Origin: Actinomycetota bacterium
Lineage (GTDB): Bacteria; Actinomycetota; Acidimicrobiia; Acidimicrobiales; Ilumatobacteraceae
DNA: 19,870 nucleotides
NCBI GenBank assembly: GCA_005788205.1
Contig: SXYT01000060.1
Coordinates: forward strand, 1-19,870
Direction of reading: 5' to 3'
Part shown: piece after piece, positions 7,042 through 14,657 of the stretch
Numbering within the stretch: position 1 is the stretch's first letter
Layout of the letters: every line of letters starts with the position of its first letter
The notes under the pieces: model-generated
The model's input: the letters and a program-made list of their open reading frames with translations, nothing else
Told to the model about the DNA's origin: nothing
The model's database searches: none
Program-made: the position numbers and the translations under genes

Positions 7042-7701
7042 ATGACGGCCAGCGGTCAGGACCAGTCCGTATCGGGGGCGGAACTTGCGAGGATCCTCGG
7101 CAGTCCCAAGGCCGCCGCCGAGTTCAAGATCCTGCGGGCGGCACGGCACCTGCTGGCCTCCGACGGACTCGGGATTTCCATGGAGGCAATCGCCGACAAG
7201 GCAGATGTCGGTCGCAGCACCATCTTCCGTCACTTTCCCTCGCGGGATGAACTCGTGGCCCGCGCACTCGACGAATCCCTCTCCCACTTCCACGGCCAGG
7301 TCCCGGGAGCAATCGCGGAGACAGTGGGGCTGGAGGAATGGCTCACGTCGACGGTCGCGGCACTGCACCACTTGCAGATGACGGCCGGCCGTGGTCTCTG
7401 GCAACTGGCGGCCGCTGACGACAGAGACCTGCCGCCGCCGATCGCAAGGATCAACAAGAAGCGACGACGCACGCGGCACGAGACCACGCTCACGTTGGCA
7501 GGTGAGGCCTGGCGTCGTTCAGGGGCAACCGGCCCGGTGCCGAAAGAAGTGGAACTCGCATTTGCCCTCTCGTTCTCCTCTTTCACCGCGCACTCGATCA
7601 ACAATGACTACGGCGCGGACGAACAGGACACTGTCCGGATGATCGTCCAGTTGCTGCTGGGACTCTTGAGCAGCCGCCGGCAAAATCGCACGAACGTGTG
7701 A
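7042..7701 (+). CDS. TetR-family transcriptional regulator
   Basis: A 219-residue TetR protein. Its N-terminal HTH domain covers roughly residues 28-75, with AEFKILRAARHLLASDG, ISMEAIADKADVGRSTIFRHF and PSRDELVARAL in the usual order; the remainder is the helical ligand-binding domain. I placed the start at ATG 7042, because the longer frame back to 6985 would encode the operator palindrome itself. It is divergent from the dioxygenase/hydrolase pair across that palindrome, so repression of the pair, and of itself, relieved by a substrate-like ligand, is the simplest model. It converges on the flavin monooxygenase gene ending at 7729. Confidence 0.85.
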   Translation: MTASGQDQSVSGAELARILGSPKAAAEFKILRAARHLLASDGLGISMEAIADKADVGRSTIFRHFPSRDELVARALDESLSHFHGQVPGAIAETVGLEEWLTSTVAALHHLQMTAGRGLWQLAAADDRDLPPPIARINKKRRRTRHETTLTLAGEAWRRSGATGPVPKEVELAFALSFSSFTAHSINNDYGADEQDTVRMIVQLLLGLLSSRRQNRTNV

Positions 7702-7728
7702 TTCCGCTCGGCCTCGCCCCGGCGGTGG

Positions 7729-8922
7729 TCACGAAATCGGCGCGAGGGGAGCCGTCAGGACGTCGTGCTCGTACACCCAGTCGGTCGCTGTCGACCATCC
7801 TTCCGAGGCGAACATCGCGTCGCGTGCCCTCTGTTCCTCGCCGTCGGGGTAGTGGAACACGATCCGGTTGAAGTACGAGCCCGACTGGACCCGAGTGGCG
7901 CGCTCGATGCGGGTCGATTCGTAGGACGCGAGGGCCTGCGCCACAGAACGAGACGAGGGATCGGCAACCTCCAGACAGCGCGCAAGCACGGCTGAGTCCT
8001 CGATCGCCTGGCATGCACCCTGCGCCATGAACGGCAGCATCGGGTGCGCGGCATCGCCGAGCAACGCCACCGACCCGTTGCGCCACGTGGCCAGTGGTTC
8101 CCTGTCGTACAGGGCCCACCGGTACACCGGTTCCTCCACCGCATCGATGATCTCCTGCAACTGTGGCGACCACCCGGCGAACGCGTCACGCAGCGAGGAG
8201 AGGCTCGTCTGTTCCGTCCACGACTCGCCCGTCCACTCCGATTCGGGTGCGATGAACACCAGGTTGAGATGGCTCTGGTCCTGCCCGATGAAGTACGACA
8301 CCACGTGGGCGCCGGGCCCGACCCTGTTCGTCGTCTCCACCGGCAGGTGGCCGACCCGGTCGCGCGGCACCTGCGCACGGAAAGCGGCCCAGCCCGAGAA
8401 CCTCGGGGTGTCGGCCCCGGCGACTGCGGCCCGCACGACCGAATGGATCCCGTCCGCGCCGATGACCACGTCCGTTTCGATTGCGTCGCCGGTGCAGCGG
8501 ACGACGGGGTGCGGACCCGACTGGTCGATCGCCTCCACACCCACACCGAACCGGACACGGAGATTCGGCATCGCGACGGCGGCATCCACGAGGATCCGTG
8601 CGAGGTCGTTGCGGGCGACGTTGGCGAACGCATGGCCGAACCGGGCGTCGTGCACGCCGGTCAACGGCGCCTCACCGATGACAGAGTCGTCAGCCCACCT
8701 TCGCACCACGATCCGCGACGGCTCAGTGGCGATGGAGGCAAACGCCTCCCCGAGACCGAGATGGACCAGCACCCGCCGCGCATTGGCACTGACCTGCAGG
8801 CCGGCCCCGAGCGGAGACACACCTGCGGCGCGCTCGAGGACATCGACATCGTGCCCGGCACGGGCGAGGGCGATGGCCGCCGTCATCCCGCCGATCCCTG
8901 CACCGACCACCGCGACTCTCAT
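7729..8922 (-). CDS. FAD-dependent aromatic hydroxylase, salicylate-hydroxylase type
   Basis: The 397-residue protein is a class A flavoprotein monooxygenase. GAGIGG at residues 7-12 is the N-terminal FAD dinucleotide motif, GADG at 155-158 the DG motif, and GDAAHPMLPFMAQGACQAIED from 289 the second FAD-ribityl motif. The length and PFMAQGACQAIED sequence match salicylate 1-hydroxylase, 3-hydroxybenzoate 6-hydroxylase and 6-hydroxynicotinate monooxygenase relatives, which hydroxylate aromatic acids using NAD(P)H and O2. Exact substrate unknown. ATG 8922 is preferred over GTG 8931 because GATGAGG sits eight bases upstream. It is the last gene of the four-gene minus-strand operon, 26 bases after the second flavoprotein gene. 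Confidence 0.85.
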   Translation of the reverse strand: MRVAVVGAGIGGMTAAIALARAGHDVDVLERAAGVSPLGAGLQVSANARRVLVHLGLGEAFASIATEPSRIVVRRWADDSVIGEAPLTGVHDARFGHAFANVARNDLARILVDAAVAMPNLRVRFGVGVEAIDQSGPHPVVRCTGDAIETDVVIGADGIHSVVRAAVAGADTPRFSGWAAFRAQVPRDRVGHLPVETTNRVGPGAHVVSYFIGQDQSHLNLVFIAPESEWTGESWTEQTSLSSLRDAFAGWSPQLQEIIDAVEEPVYRWALYDREPLATWRNGSVALLGDAAHPMLPFMAQGACQAIEDSAVLARCLEVADPSSRSVAQALASYESTRIERATRVQSGSYFNRIVFHYPDGEEQRARDAMFASEGWSTATDWVYEHDVLTAPLAPIS

Positions 8923-8948
8923 GCGTGACACCTCATCTCATCAGCATC

Positions 8949-10616
8949 TCATCGGCCCAGGACCGCATCCAGAACCGCGTCCAACTGGCTTGCGACGTCG
9001 CCGGGCAGGCGGGCCGACCCCCATGCGACGTGCTGGTCGGGCCGAACCAGCACAGCACCGTCGACCCCGATTCCGCAGGTCTCCCGCCACTCGTCACCGA
9101 CAATGACGTCCGTGCCCACACGAACGTGCCTGAGCCATGTTGACCCGCGGGTCGCGGCGGCCCATTCGTCGTGCCCACCGAAGGAGAACAGCGTCATCGC
9201 GGCGGCATCGACGAGGTCGAGTGTCGAACGGCCGTCCGCCGACCATGCATGCGGCAGCCTCGAGCCGATGGACCCGTCGGGCGCGAACAGGGTCGGGTCG
9301 ATGGCGTCGGCAGCAACGGCAGAGCCGGGGTTCAGGGCCGTTGCGTATGCGTAGCCCAGTTGCAGACCGAGCATGTCGAAGTGCGTTGACTGTTCCTGCA
9401 CGCCCGCAGCGATGACACCGCTGCGTGAGGGATCGTCCAGGGATGCGGCAAGGTCCCGGCTCGTCGCGCCCGGGTGCAGGCCGAGTGCATCGGCGAGGAT
9501 CACCATCTTGAACGCGTTCGTCAGGCTCTGGTGGCAGTTGACCTCCGCCACGGGGCGTCGCTCGGTCTCGTAGGTGTCGAGCAGTGACGGCGCCGCACGA
9601 CCGGCGTCCACGGCGAGCAGCTTCCACACCAGGTTGTGGGCATCGGCGACACCGGTGTTGAGGCCCATCCCCCCGGTGGGCGGGAACCGGTGCGATGCGT
9701 CGCCCGCAAGAAAGACCCGGTCGTGGCGGAAGCGTTCCGCAACCTGTGCCGTCATGTGCCACGTGCCCGACCCGACGATCTCGATGTCGGCGGACTCGTC
9801 CCCGATCGCCGCCCGCACGATGGCTGCGCACCGTTCGGTGCCGTAGTCATCGATCGACTCAGCGGAGGGGTCATAGCCCACCATGAAGACCGACTCACGG
9901 TCGACGTCATGTGCGATGAAGGTCCCCGCGGTGGCCGGGTCCATCACGAAATGAAGGGCGCCGGGCCTGTCCCCCACGTACGGCCGGAGGCTCCCCCTGA
10001 AGTGGATGGCCACGAAACTCTGGATGCTCCCGGGACCGACCATCTCGATGCCCGTCCACTTGCGCACGGAACTGCCCGCACCGTCGGCGCCGATCAGCCA
10101 CGAGCTGCGCACGGTCGTCTCCTCGCCGGACGCCACGTTCCGCAGGACCGAGACGACGCCGCCATCACCCTGTTGTGCGGACACCCACTCCGTGCCGTAG
10201 CGCAGGTCCACCAGACCGGATGCGCCGATCTCCGCGGACATCAACGGCTCGAGCCGGTGCTGCGAGATGTTGCGCAGGGGGTGGGGCGTCAGTCCGAGGA
10301 TGTCGTCACCCTGTCGTTCGAACGGGAGCCGCCCGATGAGCCGTCCGTTCAGGCGTGTCACGAAGTTGACGTGGCCTGCATCCGCGGGGTCCTGTGCGAT
10401 CGCGCCGATTGCATCCATGTCGAACCCGGCCTGGCGGAGAATCTCGAGCGTGCGCGGGTTCACCACGTGGGCGGCAGGGTTGCGTTGCGGCCCGTCGCGG
10501 CGGTCGACGACGACCGACCCCTGTCCACCGTTCGACAACAACCGTGCGGCTGTCAGCCCGACCGGTCCGGCGCCGACCACCAGGTACGGGATGTCGACGA
10601 CCCCGCCCACGGTCAC
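8949..10616 (-). CDS. FAD-dependent aromatic monooxygenase, MhpA/phenol-hydroxylase type
   Basis: A 555-residue class A flavoprotein monooxygenase with a C-terminal extension typical of the longer PheA/MhpA branch. GAGPVG at residues 15-20 binds FAD, GADGAGSSVRKW is the middle DG motif, and GDASHRFPPTGGMGLNTG is the second FAD motif, followed by DAHNLVWKL. The last 120 or so residues fit the thioredoxin-like tail of this branch. Relatives hydroxylate phenols, hydroxyphenylpropionates and polyketides. GTG 10616 is chosen because it overlaps the TGA of the preceding SDR gene (GTGA), a translational-coupling arrangement; a GTG two codons later is possible. The longer frame upstream is an artefact of the SDR gene. 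Together with the other flavoprotein it could give successive ring hydroxylations. Confidence 0.85.
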   Translation of the reverse strand: MTVGGVVDIPYLVVGAGPVGLTAARLLSNGGQGSVVVDRRDGPQRNPAAHVVNPRTLEILRQAGFDMDAIGAIAQDPADAGHVNFVTRLNGRLIGRLPFERQGDDILGLTPHPLRNISQHRLEPLMSAEIGASGLVDLRYGTEWVSAQQGDGGVVSVLRNVASGEETTVRSSWLIGADGAGSSVRKWTGIEMVGPGSIQSFVAIHFRGSLRPYVGDRPGALHFVMDPATAGTFIAHDVDRESVFMVGYDPSAESIDDYGTERCAAIVRAAIGDESADIEIVGSGTWHMTAQVAERFRHDRVFLAGDASHRFPPTGGMGLNTGVADAHNLVWKLLAVDAGRAAPSLLDTYETERRPVAEVNCHQSLTNAFKMVILADALGLHPGATSRDLAASLDDPSRSGVIAAGVQEQSTHFDMLGLQLGYAYATALNPGSAVAADAIDPTLFAPDGSIGSRLPHAWSADGRSTLDLVDAAAMTLFSFGGHDEWAAATRGSTWLRHVRVGTDVIVGDEWRETCGIGVDGAVLVRPDQHVAWGSARLPGDVASQLDAVLDAVLGR

Positions 10617-11392
10617 GTCAATCCCGCGTAGGAACCACCGTCGAGCTGGATGTTCTGCCCGCTGATGTACCCGGCCTGCGCGCTGCACAGGAACGCGCAG
10701 GCATCACCGAACTCCTCGGGCCGGCCCAGCCGGCCGGCAGCGATGGACTTTGCCATGTGCGCGTAGGCCTCCTCGACGGTGATCTTCGCCGTCTGCGCAT
10801 GGAAGTTCGCCATCTGCCGCTGGCGCTCGGTGTCGATGCGCTCCGGCAGGAGATTGTTGATCGTGACGTTCGCGTGCGCGACATCCTTCGACAGCGCCTT
10901 CGCCACGGAGGTCAACCCGGTCCGGGCACCCGTCGAGAGACCCATCGGCGACATCGGGGTCTTCACCATCGCGGAGGTGATGTTGATGATGCGGCCGAAC
11001 CTGCGCTCCACCATCCCGTCGAGCACGGCACGGATCATCGCGATCGGCGCGAGCATGTTCGCGTCCAGTGCGTCGATCCATGCGGCACGGTCCCAGTCGG
11101 CGAATCGACCGGGGGTCGGTCCCCCGTTGTTGTTCACGAGGATGTCAGGCCGCGGGCACGCCTCGAGAAGTGCCTGTTGCGTCGCGGCCTGCGTGATGTC
11201 GCCCACCACCGCCGTCACCTTGACGTCGTGCTCGCGCGCGATGCGGTCACGCACTTCGTCCAGTGTCCCCGCATCGCGGCCGTTGACGACCACGTTGACA
11301 CCCTCACGGGCGAGGGCGTTCGCGCTCGCGAAACCGAGTCCCCTGCTCGACGCACAGACGATGGCGCTGCGTCCCTTGATCCCGAGGTCCAT
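10613..11392 (-). CDS. short-chain dehydrogenase/reductase with atypical active site
   Basis: A 259-residue classical-length SDR. ASSRGLG at 14-20 stands for the TGxxxGxG cofactor motif, NNNGG at 87-91 for NNAG, S140 for the catalytic serine, and the C-terminal SGQNIQLDGGSYAG is standard. The YxxxK catalytic pair is missing: the expected Tyr position is S153 and the expected Lys position R157 (GLSTGAR). I recall a subset of SDRs with a similar GLSNGAR segment, so this is probably a subfamily trait and not a mutation, but the reaction is then uncertain. AGGGGGG precedes ATG 11392. It starts three bases after the VOC gene and overlaps the next by four, so all are one operon. Confidence 0.85.
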   Translation of the reverse strand: MDLGIKGRSAIVCASSRGLGFASANALAREGVNVVVNGRDAGTLDEVRDRIAREHDVKVTAVVGDITQAATQQALLEACPRPDILVNNNGGPTPGRFADWDRAAWIDALDANMLAPIAMIRAVLDGMVERRFGRIINITSAMVKTPMSPMGLSTGARTGLTSVAKALSKDVAHANVTINNLLPERIDTERQRQMANFHAQTAKITVEEAYAHMAKSIAAGRLGRPEEFGDACAFLCSAQAGYISGQNIQLDGGSYAGLT

Positions 11393-11395
11393 CGC

Positions 11396-11953
11396 TCAGT
11401 TCCCCCCTGCCAGCCGGGCCGCCATCGTCCGGCGCCACTCGGGGAAGGGCTGGAACTCGGGCTGTGACTCGAGTTTCCGGCGTGTCTCCTCCTCGATCTC
11501 CGCATCGGACTTCGACAGGTCGAGTCCGTCACCAAACGGCTGCGCGACATGGAACGGGGTGTCCAGATAGCACTCGAGCCCGTTGCCCTCGGGGTCCGTG
11601 AAGTACACCGACCACGCGTTGCCGTGGTTGATGGGGATCGCACTCGTGTTGCCCGCGGCAGAGAGACGTGCGGACAGTTCGCGCAACTGGTCGAGAGAGT
11701 CAACGTGGAAGGCGAGGTGGTCGGCAAGCACGAAGTTCCTCGGCGCCGGCTCGGGAGTGTGCACGAGGACGATCTGATGGTGCTCCTCGGGGGTCTGCGA
11801 GATGAACGCCATCTCGCCCATTCCCGGAACCGGCTCGCCACGGTTGGTCACCAGAAAGCCGAGAACCTCCGTGTAGAAAGTGACCATTGCATCGAGGTCA
11901 CGGGCAGCGACAGTGGCGTGACCGAGGCGGAGGCGGAAGGAAGGTGCAGTCAT
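11396..11953 (-). CDS. VOC-family protein, extradiol ring-cleavage dioxygenase-like
   Basis: A 185-residue vicinal-oxygen-chelate protein with two beta-alpha-beta-beta-beta modules. Likely metal ligands are H12 (LGHATV), H79 (ADHLAFHV) and E127 (NGLECYLD), the His-His-Glu set of type I extradiol dioxygenases such as catechol 2,3-dioxygenase; glyoxalase-like metal enzymes are the alternative. A C-terminal tail of about 50 residues (from GDGLDL) extends beyond the fold. ATG 11953 is preferred: it falls at the predicted transcription start, giving a leaderless mRNA, and the upstream in-frame ATGs lie within the operator. It is the first gene of the operon with an SDR and two aromatic hydroxylases, which fits ring cleavage after hydroxylation. 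Confidence 0.85.
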   Translation of the reverse strand: MTAPSFRLRLGHATVAARDLDAMVTFYTEVLGFLVTNRGEPVPGMGEMAFISQTPEEHHQIVLVHTPEPAPRNFVLADHLAFHVDSLDQLRELSARLSAAGNTSAIPINHGNAWSVYFTDPEGNGLECYLDTPFHVAQPFGDGLDLSKSDAEIEEETRRKLESQPEFQPFPEWRRTMAARLAGGN

Positions 11954-11955
11954 AA

Positions 11956-11989
11956 TTGACATTGTTGTCATTTCTGACAAGAATGTCAA
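11956..11989. promoter_or_regulatory. 34-bp palindrome: bidirectional promoter and TetR operator
   Basis: Left arm 11956-11970 and right arm 11975-11989 are 15-bp inverted copies with one mismatch around TTTC. Each arm is itself a TGACA/TGTCA inverted repeat, giving four TGACA elements. Each outer end is a perfect TTGACA -35 box pointing inwards across the palindrome. The plus -10 candidate is AAGAAT (11979-11984) and the minus one AACAAT (11966-11961), both with 17-base spacers. Predicted starts fall at or within a few bases of ATG 11994 and ATG 11953, so both mRNAs would be leaderless. The divergent TetR protein is the likely ligand. Confidence 0.75.
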
Positions 11990-11993
11990 TCTG

Positions 11994-12626
11994 ATGAGCA
12001 CCTCAATCACCCCCGAAACCACGGTCCTCTCGAGGGGTCACAAGAAGAGGTCACGGACCCGCCAGACGCTTCTCGATGCGGCTCTGGAGGTGCTGGCCGA
12101 ATCGGGCGAGGGCTTCAGTGTCGGAGAGGTGGCTGCGCGCGCCGGTGTCTCCCACGGGACCTTCTACAACTACTTCGGGGACCGCGACGAGCTGATGGAC
12201 GCCCTCGTGCCCTACTCAGTCGAGGCGTTCGCGGCCCGGGCCGACCTCGAGGTCGACGCGACCGACCAGGCAGTCCGGTTCGCGACGATCTCGGTGCGTG
12301 CACTGCGTGCCGCGGCGGGGTCACCCAACACGATGAGGGTCGCGCTCAGGATCGACGCCATCCAACGCGCTCTCCTCATCCAGGGACCGCTCTCCTACCT
12401 GCATTCCAACCTCGTGGACGGGCACAAGGCGGGCCGCTTCTCCTCCTCGCCTGACGAGGGGACACTCGACGTGATTCTCGGTGCCCTGCTTCTCGCGGGG
12501 CGGCGCGCGATCGAGGGCGAGTCAGATGACCGGCACATCACGACAGTGATCGAACGGCTCCTGATGACCCTCGGCATCGAGGCGGGCGAGGCGGGCCGCA
12601 TCGCAGCGGCAGCGGTGTCCTCCTAG
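11994..12626 (+). CDS. TetR-family transcriptional regulator
   Basis: A 210-residue TetR protein. The HTH domain spans about residues 20-68 (RTRQTLLDAALEVLAESG, FSVGEVAARAGVSHGTFYNYF, GDRDELMDAL); the rest is the helical ligand and dimer domain. There is no ribosome binding site before ATG 11994, and the promoter in the adjacent palindrome predicts a leaderless message. It is divergent from the aromatic-degradation operon and most likely represses it and itself. It ends in TAG, after which the frame does not continue any protein, so TAG works as a normal stop in this genome. The carotenoid-oxygenase gene follows after 32 bases on the same strand and may be co-transcribed. Confidence 0.9.
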   Translation: MSTSITPETTVLSRGHKKRSRTRQTLLDAALEVLAESGEGFSVGEVAARAGVSHGTFYNYFGDRDELMDALVPYSVEAFAARADLEVDATDQAVRFATISVRALRAAAGSPNTMRVALRIDAIQRALLIQGPLSYLHSNLVDGHKAGRFSSSPDEGTLDVILGALLLAGRRAIEGESDDRHITTVIERLLMTLGIEAGEAGRIAAAAVSS

Positions 12627-12658
12627 CGGGGCGGCCCGACATCGGCAAGACTCCACAA

Positions 12659-14008
12659 ATGGACACCGACACCGACACCGTGCCGCCGTGGCACCTCCGG
12701 GGCAACTGGGAACCCGTTCTCGACGAGATCATGGGCACCGACCTGCGCATCGAGGGAAACATCCCCCGCGAACTGGACGGCCTCTACGTGCGCACCGGCC
12801 CGAACCCCGTGAACGGCACGTCGCCGCACTGGTTCTACGGCGACGGCATGGTGCACGGCATACGCCTGCGGGACGGCCGCGCGGACTGGTACCGCAACAG
12901 GTTCGTAGAGACGGAGCCGGTGCGGCGCCACCGAGGCGAGCGGGTGAAGCTGCCGGAGCTCGCGAAGGGCACGGGCAACACGCACGTGATCGCGCACAAC
13001 GGCTCCCTGATGGCGCTGGAGGAAGGCCACTGGCCGTGGTTGCTCGACGGGGATCTGAACACGACGCGCTACGAGGACTACGGCGGCGCACTCACGTGCT
13101 CCATGACCGCGCACCCGAAGGTCTGCCCCGACACCGGCGAGCTGCTCGCGTTCAGTTACTTCTCGTTCCAGCCGCCGTACCTGCACTACGTGCGCGTCTC
13201 GCCTGACGGGAAGGTGTCGCAGCTGGAGCCGATTGACATCCCGCGCATGGTGATGATGCACGACTTCAACGTGACGCGGAACCACGTGGTGTTCATGGAT
13301 CTACCCGTGTGCTTCGACCTGGGGCAGCTCTCCACCGGGTTCCCGTTCAGGTTCGACAGGGACGCCGGCGCGCGCCTGGGCGTGATGCCGCGCAACGGCA
13401 CCAACGCCGACGTGCAGTGGCTGGAGATCGACCCGTGCTACGTGTTCCACCCCGTGAACGCCCACGAGGAGGACGGCAGGATCGTGCTCCACGTGTCGCG
13501 GATGGAGTCCGCCTTCGGCGACGGCAGCAACGATTACGCAGAAGTCGGCCGGCTGACGCGCTGGACGATCGACCCCGTGAGGGGGACAGTGGACGAGCAG
13601 CTGATCGACGGCCGCGCGGGCGACTTCGGCCGGGTGGACGACCGGCTCGTCGGCAAGCCGGCGCGCTTCGCCTACCTCATGGCTCTCGACGGCGAGGGCA
13701 ACTCCGAGGAGCCGGTGTACGGCTCACGTCTGCTGAAGTACGACCTGCACACAGGTTCCTGCACGGAGCACCAGCTGGGCGAAGGTGTGCGCGGCGGCGA
13801 GCCCGTGTTCGCCCCGAGGTCACCGGGTGCCGCCGAGGACGACGGCTGGGTGATGGCGATCACGCACGACGAGAACACCGGGAGGTCCGCCCTCGTCATC
13901 GTGGACGCGCGTGACTTCGCCGGGCCGCCGGTTGCCCGCGTGCACCTGCCGCGACGCGTGCCCTACGGCGCGCACGGCAGCTGGGTGCCGGACGGCGCGC
14001 TCCGCTGA
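12659..14008 (+). CDS. carotenoid/stilbene cleavage oxygenase family protein
   Basis: The 449-residue protein has all four iron-binding histidines of the carotenoid cleavage oxygenase family: H152 (MTAHPK), H201 (MMHDFN), H264 (VFHPVNA) and H439 (GAHGSW). The N-terminal GLYVRTGPNPV and HWFYGDGMVHG are also signatures of the seven-bladed propeller family. Members cleave a C=C bond in carotenoids, apocarotenoids or lignin-derived stilbenes with O2. The length fits bacterial lignostilbene or apocarotenoid enzymes; the substrate is not visible. No ribosome binding site is clear at ATG 12659; its 32-base distance from the TetR gene suggests shared transcription. Given the aromatic-degradation operon next door, a stilbene-type substrate is attractive but unproven. 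Confidence 0.9.
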   Translation: MDTDTDTVPPWHLRGNWEPVLDEIMGTDLRIEGNIPRELDGLYVRTGPNPVNGTSPHWFYGDGMVHGIRLRDGRADWYRNRFVETEPVRRHRGERVKLPELAKGTGNTHVIAHNGSLMALEEGHWPWLLDGDLNTTRYEDYGGALTCSMTAHPKVCPDTGELLAFSYFSFQPPYLHYVRVSPDGKVSQLEPIDIPRMVMMHDFNVTRNHVVFMDLPVCFDLGQLSTGFPFRFDRDAGARLGVMPRNGTNADVQWLEIDPCYVFHPVNAHEEDGRIVLHVSRMESAFGDGSNDYAEVGRLTRWTIDPVRGTVDEQLIDGRAGDFGRVDDRLVGKPARFAYLMALDGEGNSEEPVYGSRLLKYDLHTGSCTEHQLGEGVRGGEPVFAPRSPGAAEDDGWVMAITHDENTGRSALVIVDARDFAGPPVARVHLPRRVPYGAHGSWVPDGALR

Positions 14009-14100
14009 GGAACCGACCCTCGGGAGCCAGGCGGGTGTGGTTCCTCTCGGGTCCCGCACTGGGCGCACATTCCCACTGCCGGGCCACACCCAGGGGGAAT
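14007..14100. terminator. inverted repeats between convergent genes, possible terminator
   Basis: Three inverted repeats lie in the gap between convergent genes: GAGGAACC/GGTTCCTC (14007-14014 and 14039-14046), GGGTGTGG/CCACACCC (14033-14040 and 14084-14091) and ATTCCC/GGGAAT (14069-14074 and 14095-14100). The first two overlap, so they exclude each other. No T tract follows, as expected for many actinobacterial terminators. The role is inferred from position. Confidence 0.4.
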
Positions 14101-14166
14101 GCCGTGCAGATACCGGAAGCTGACAGATCATGCTCGCCGCTGCACGCAGGGACTGGCTGAAGCCCG

Positions 14167-14646
14167 CTAGCCCGTCAGCATCACCAGGAAGTCGCCCGTC
14201 ATGGCGGGGCGGTCCGAGCCGGCCATCTCGACGGTGACCTTGTTGCGCAGCAGCCACCCAACGGGCTTCTCCGTGACTTCCTCGAGCGTCACGCGCATGC
14301 GGATCTCGTTCTCGAGGTACACCGTGGCAGGGAAGCGCACCCTGTCCACGCCGTAGTTCCACGCGACCATCCCCGGCGCGCCCACCGGGTAGTTGTTGAA
14401 GAACGCGGAGGTCACGAGCGACAGCAGCATGAAGCCGTCGACGTTCTCGTCGCCGCGGGGGAACGACTCGTTCGCCGTCATGTCCGCTGCCGCAGCGTCC
14501 TCGTCCACCGCCCAGTGGAACCCGTCGAGGTGCTCGCGGTCCACCCTGCGCCAGTCGGTGACGAACAGTTCGGTGCCCTCCAGCACTGCCGCCTCGCGCG
14601 GGTGCACCGTGCGCCTGCCGGCACTGCTGCTCCACCTGTTCTCCAC
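14167..14646 (-). CDS. MaoC/NodN-like hotdog-fold protein (second of pair)
   Basis: A 159-residue protein closely related to its upstream neighbour. Shared elements are FVTDW, NVDGFMLLSL, FFNNYPVG, NYGVDRVRFPA and the strand-rich end RVTLEEVTEKPVGWLLRNKV. The NxDGFMLLSL helix corresponds to the AHGFLTLSLL region of MaoC/NodN-like hydratases, but the usual His before Gly is Asp here, so classical enoyl-CoA hydratase chemistry is doubtful. Starting at GTG 14646, with AGCAGG seven bases upstream, it begins 11 bases after the first copy ends; the start is uncertain (a GTG 13 codons later is the alternative). The longer open frame upstream is a shadow of the first copy. The two probably form a heteromer, as split hotdog pairs often do. 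Confidence 0.7.
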   Translation of the reverse strand: MENRWSSSAGRRTVHPREAAVLEGTELFVTDWRRVDREHLDGFHWAVDEDAAAADMTANESFPRGDENVDGFMLLSLVTSAFFNNYPVGAPGMVAWNYGVDRVRFPATVYLENEIRMRVTLEEVTEKPVGWLLRNKVTVEMAGSDRPAMTGDFLVMLTG

Positions 14647-14657
14647 GGGCGACCTGC

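Noticed and set aside
8027..9106. 359-codon plus-strand frame opposite the salicylate-type hydroxylase gene
   Set aside because: Low-complexity Arg/Pro/Thr composition, opposite a gene with full FAD motifs.
6255..12626. Genome-wide reassignment of TAG as a sense codon
   Set aside because: The TetR gene ends in TAG at 12624-12626 and no protein continues after it, so TAG is a normal stop here; the dioxygenase case is better seen as a local change.
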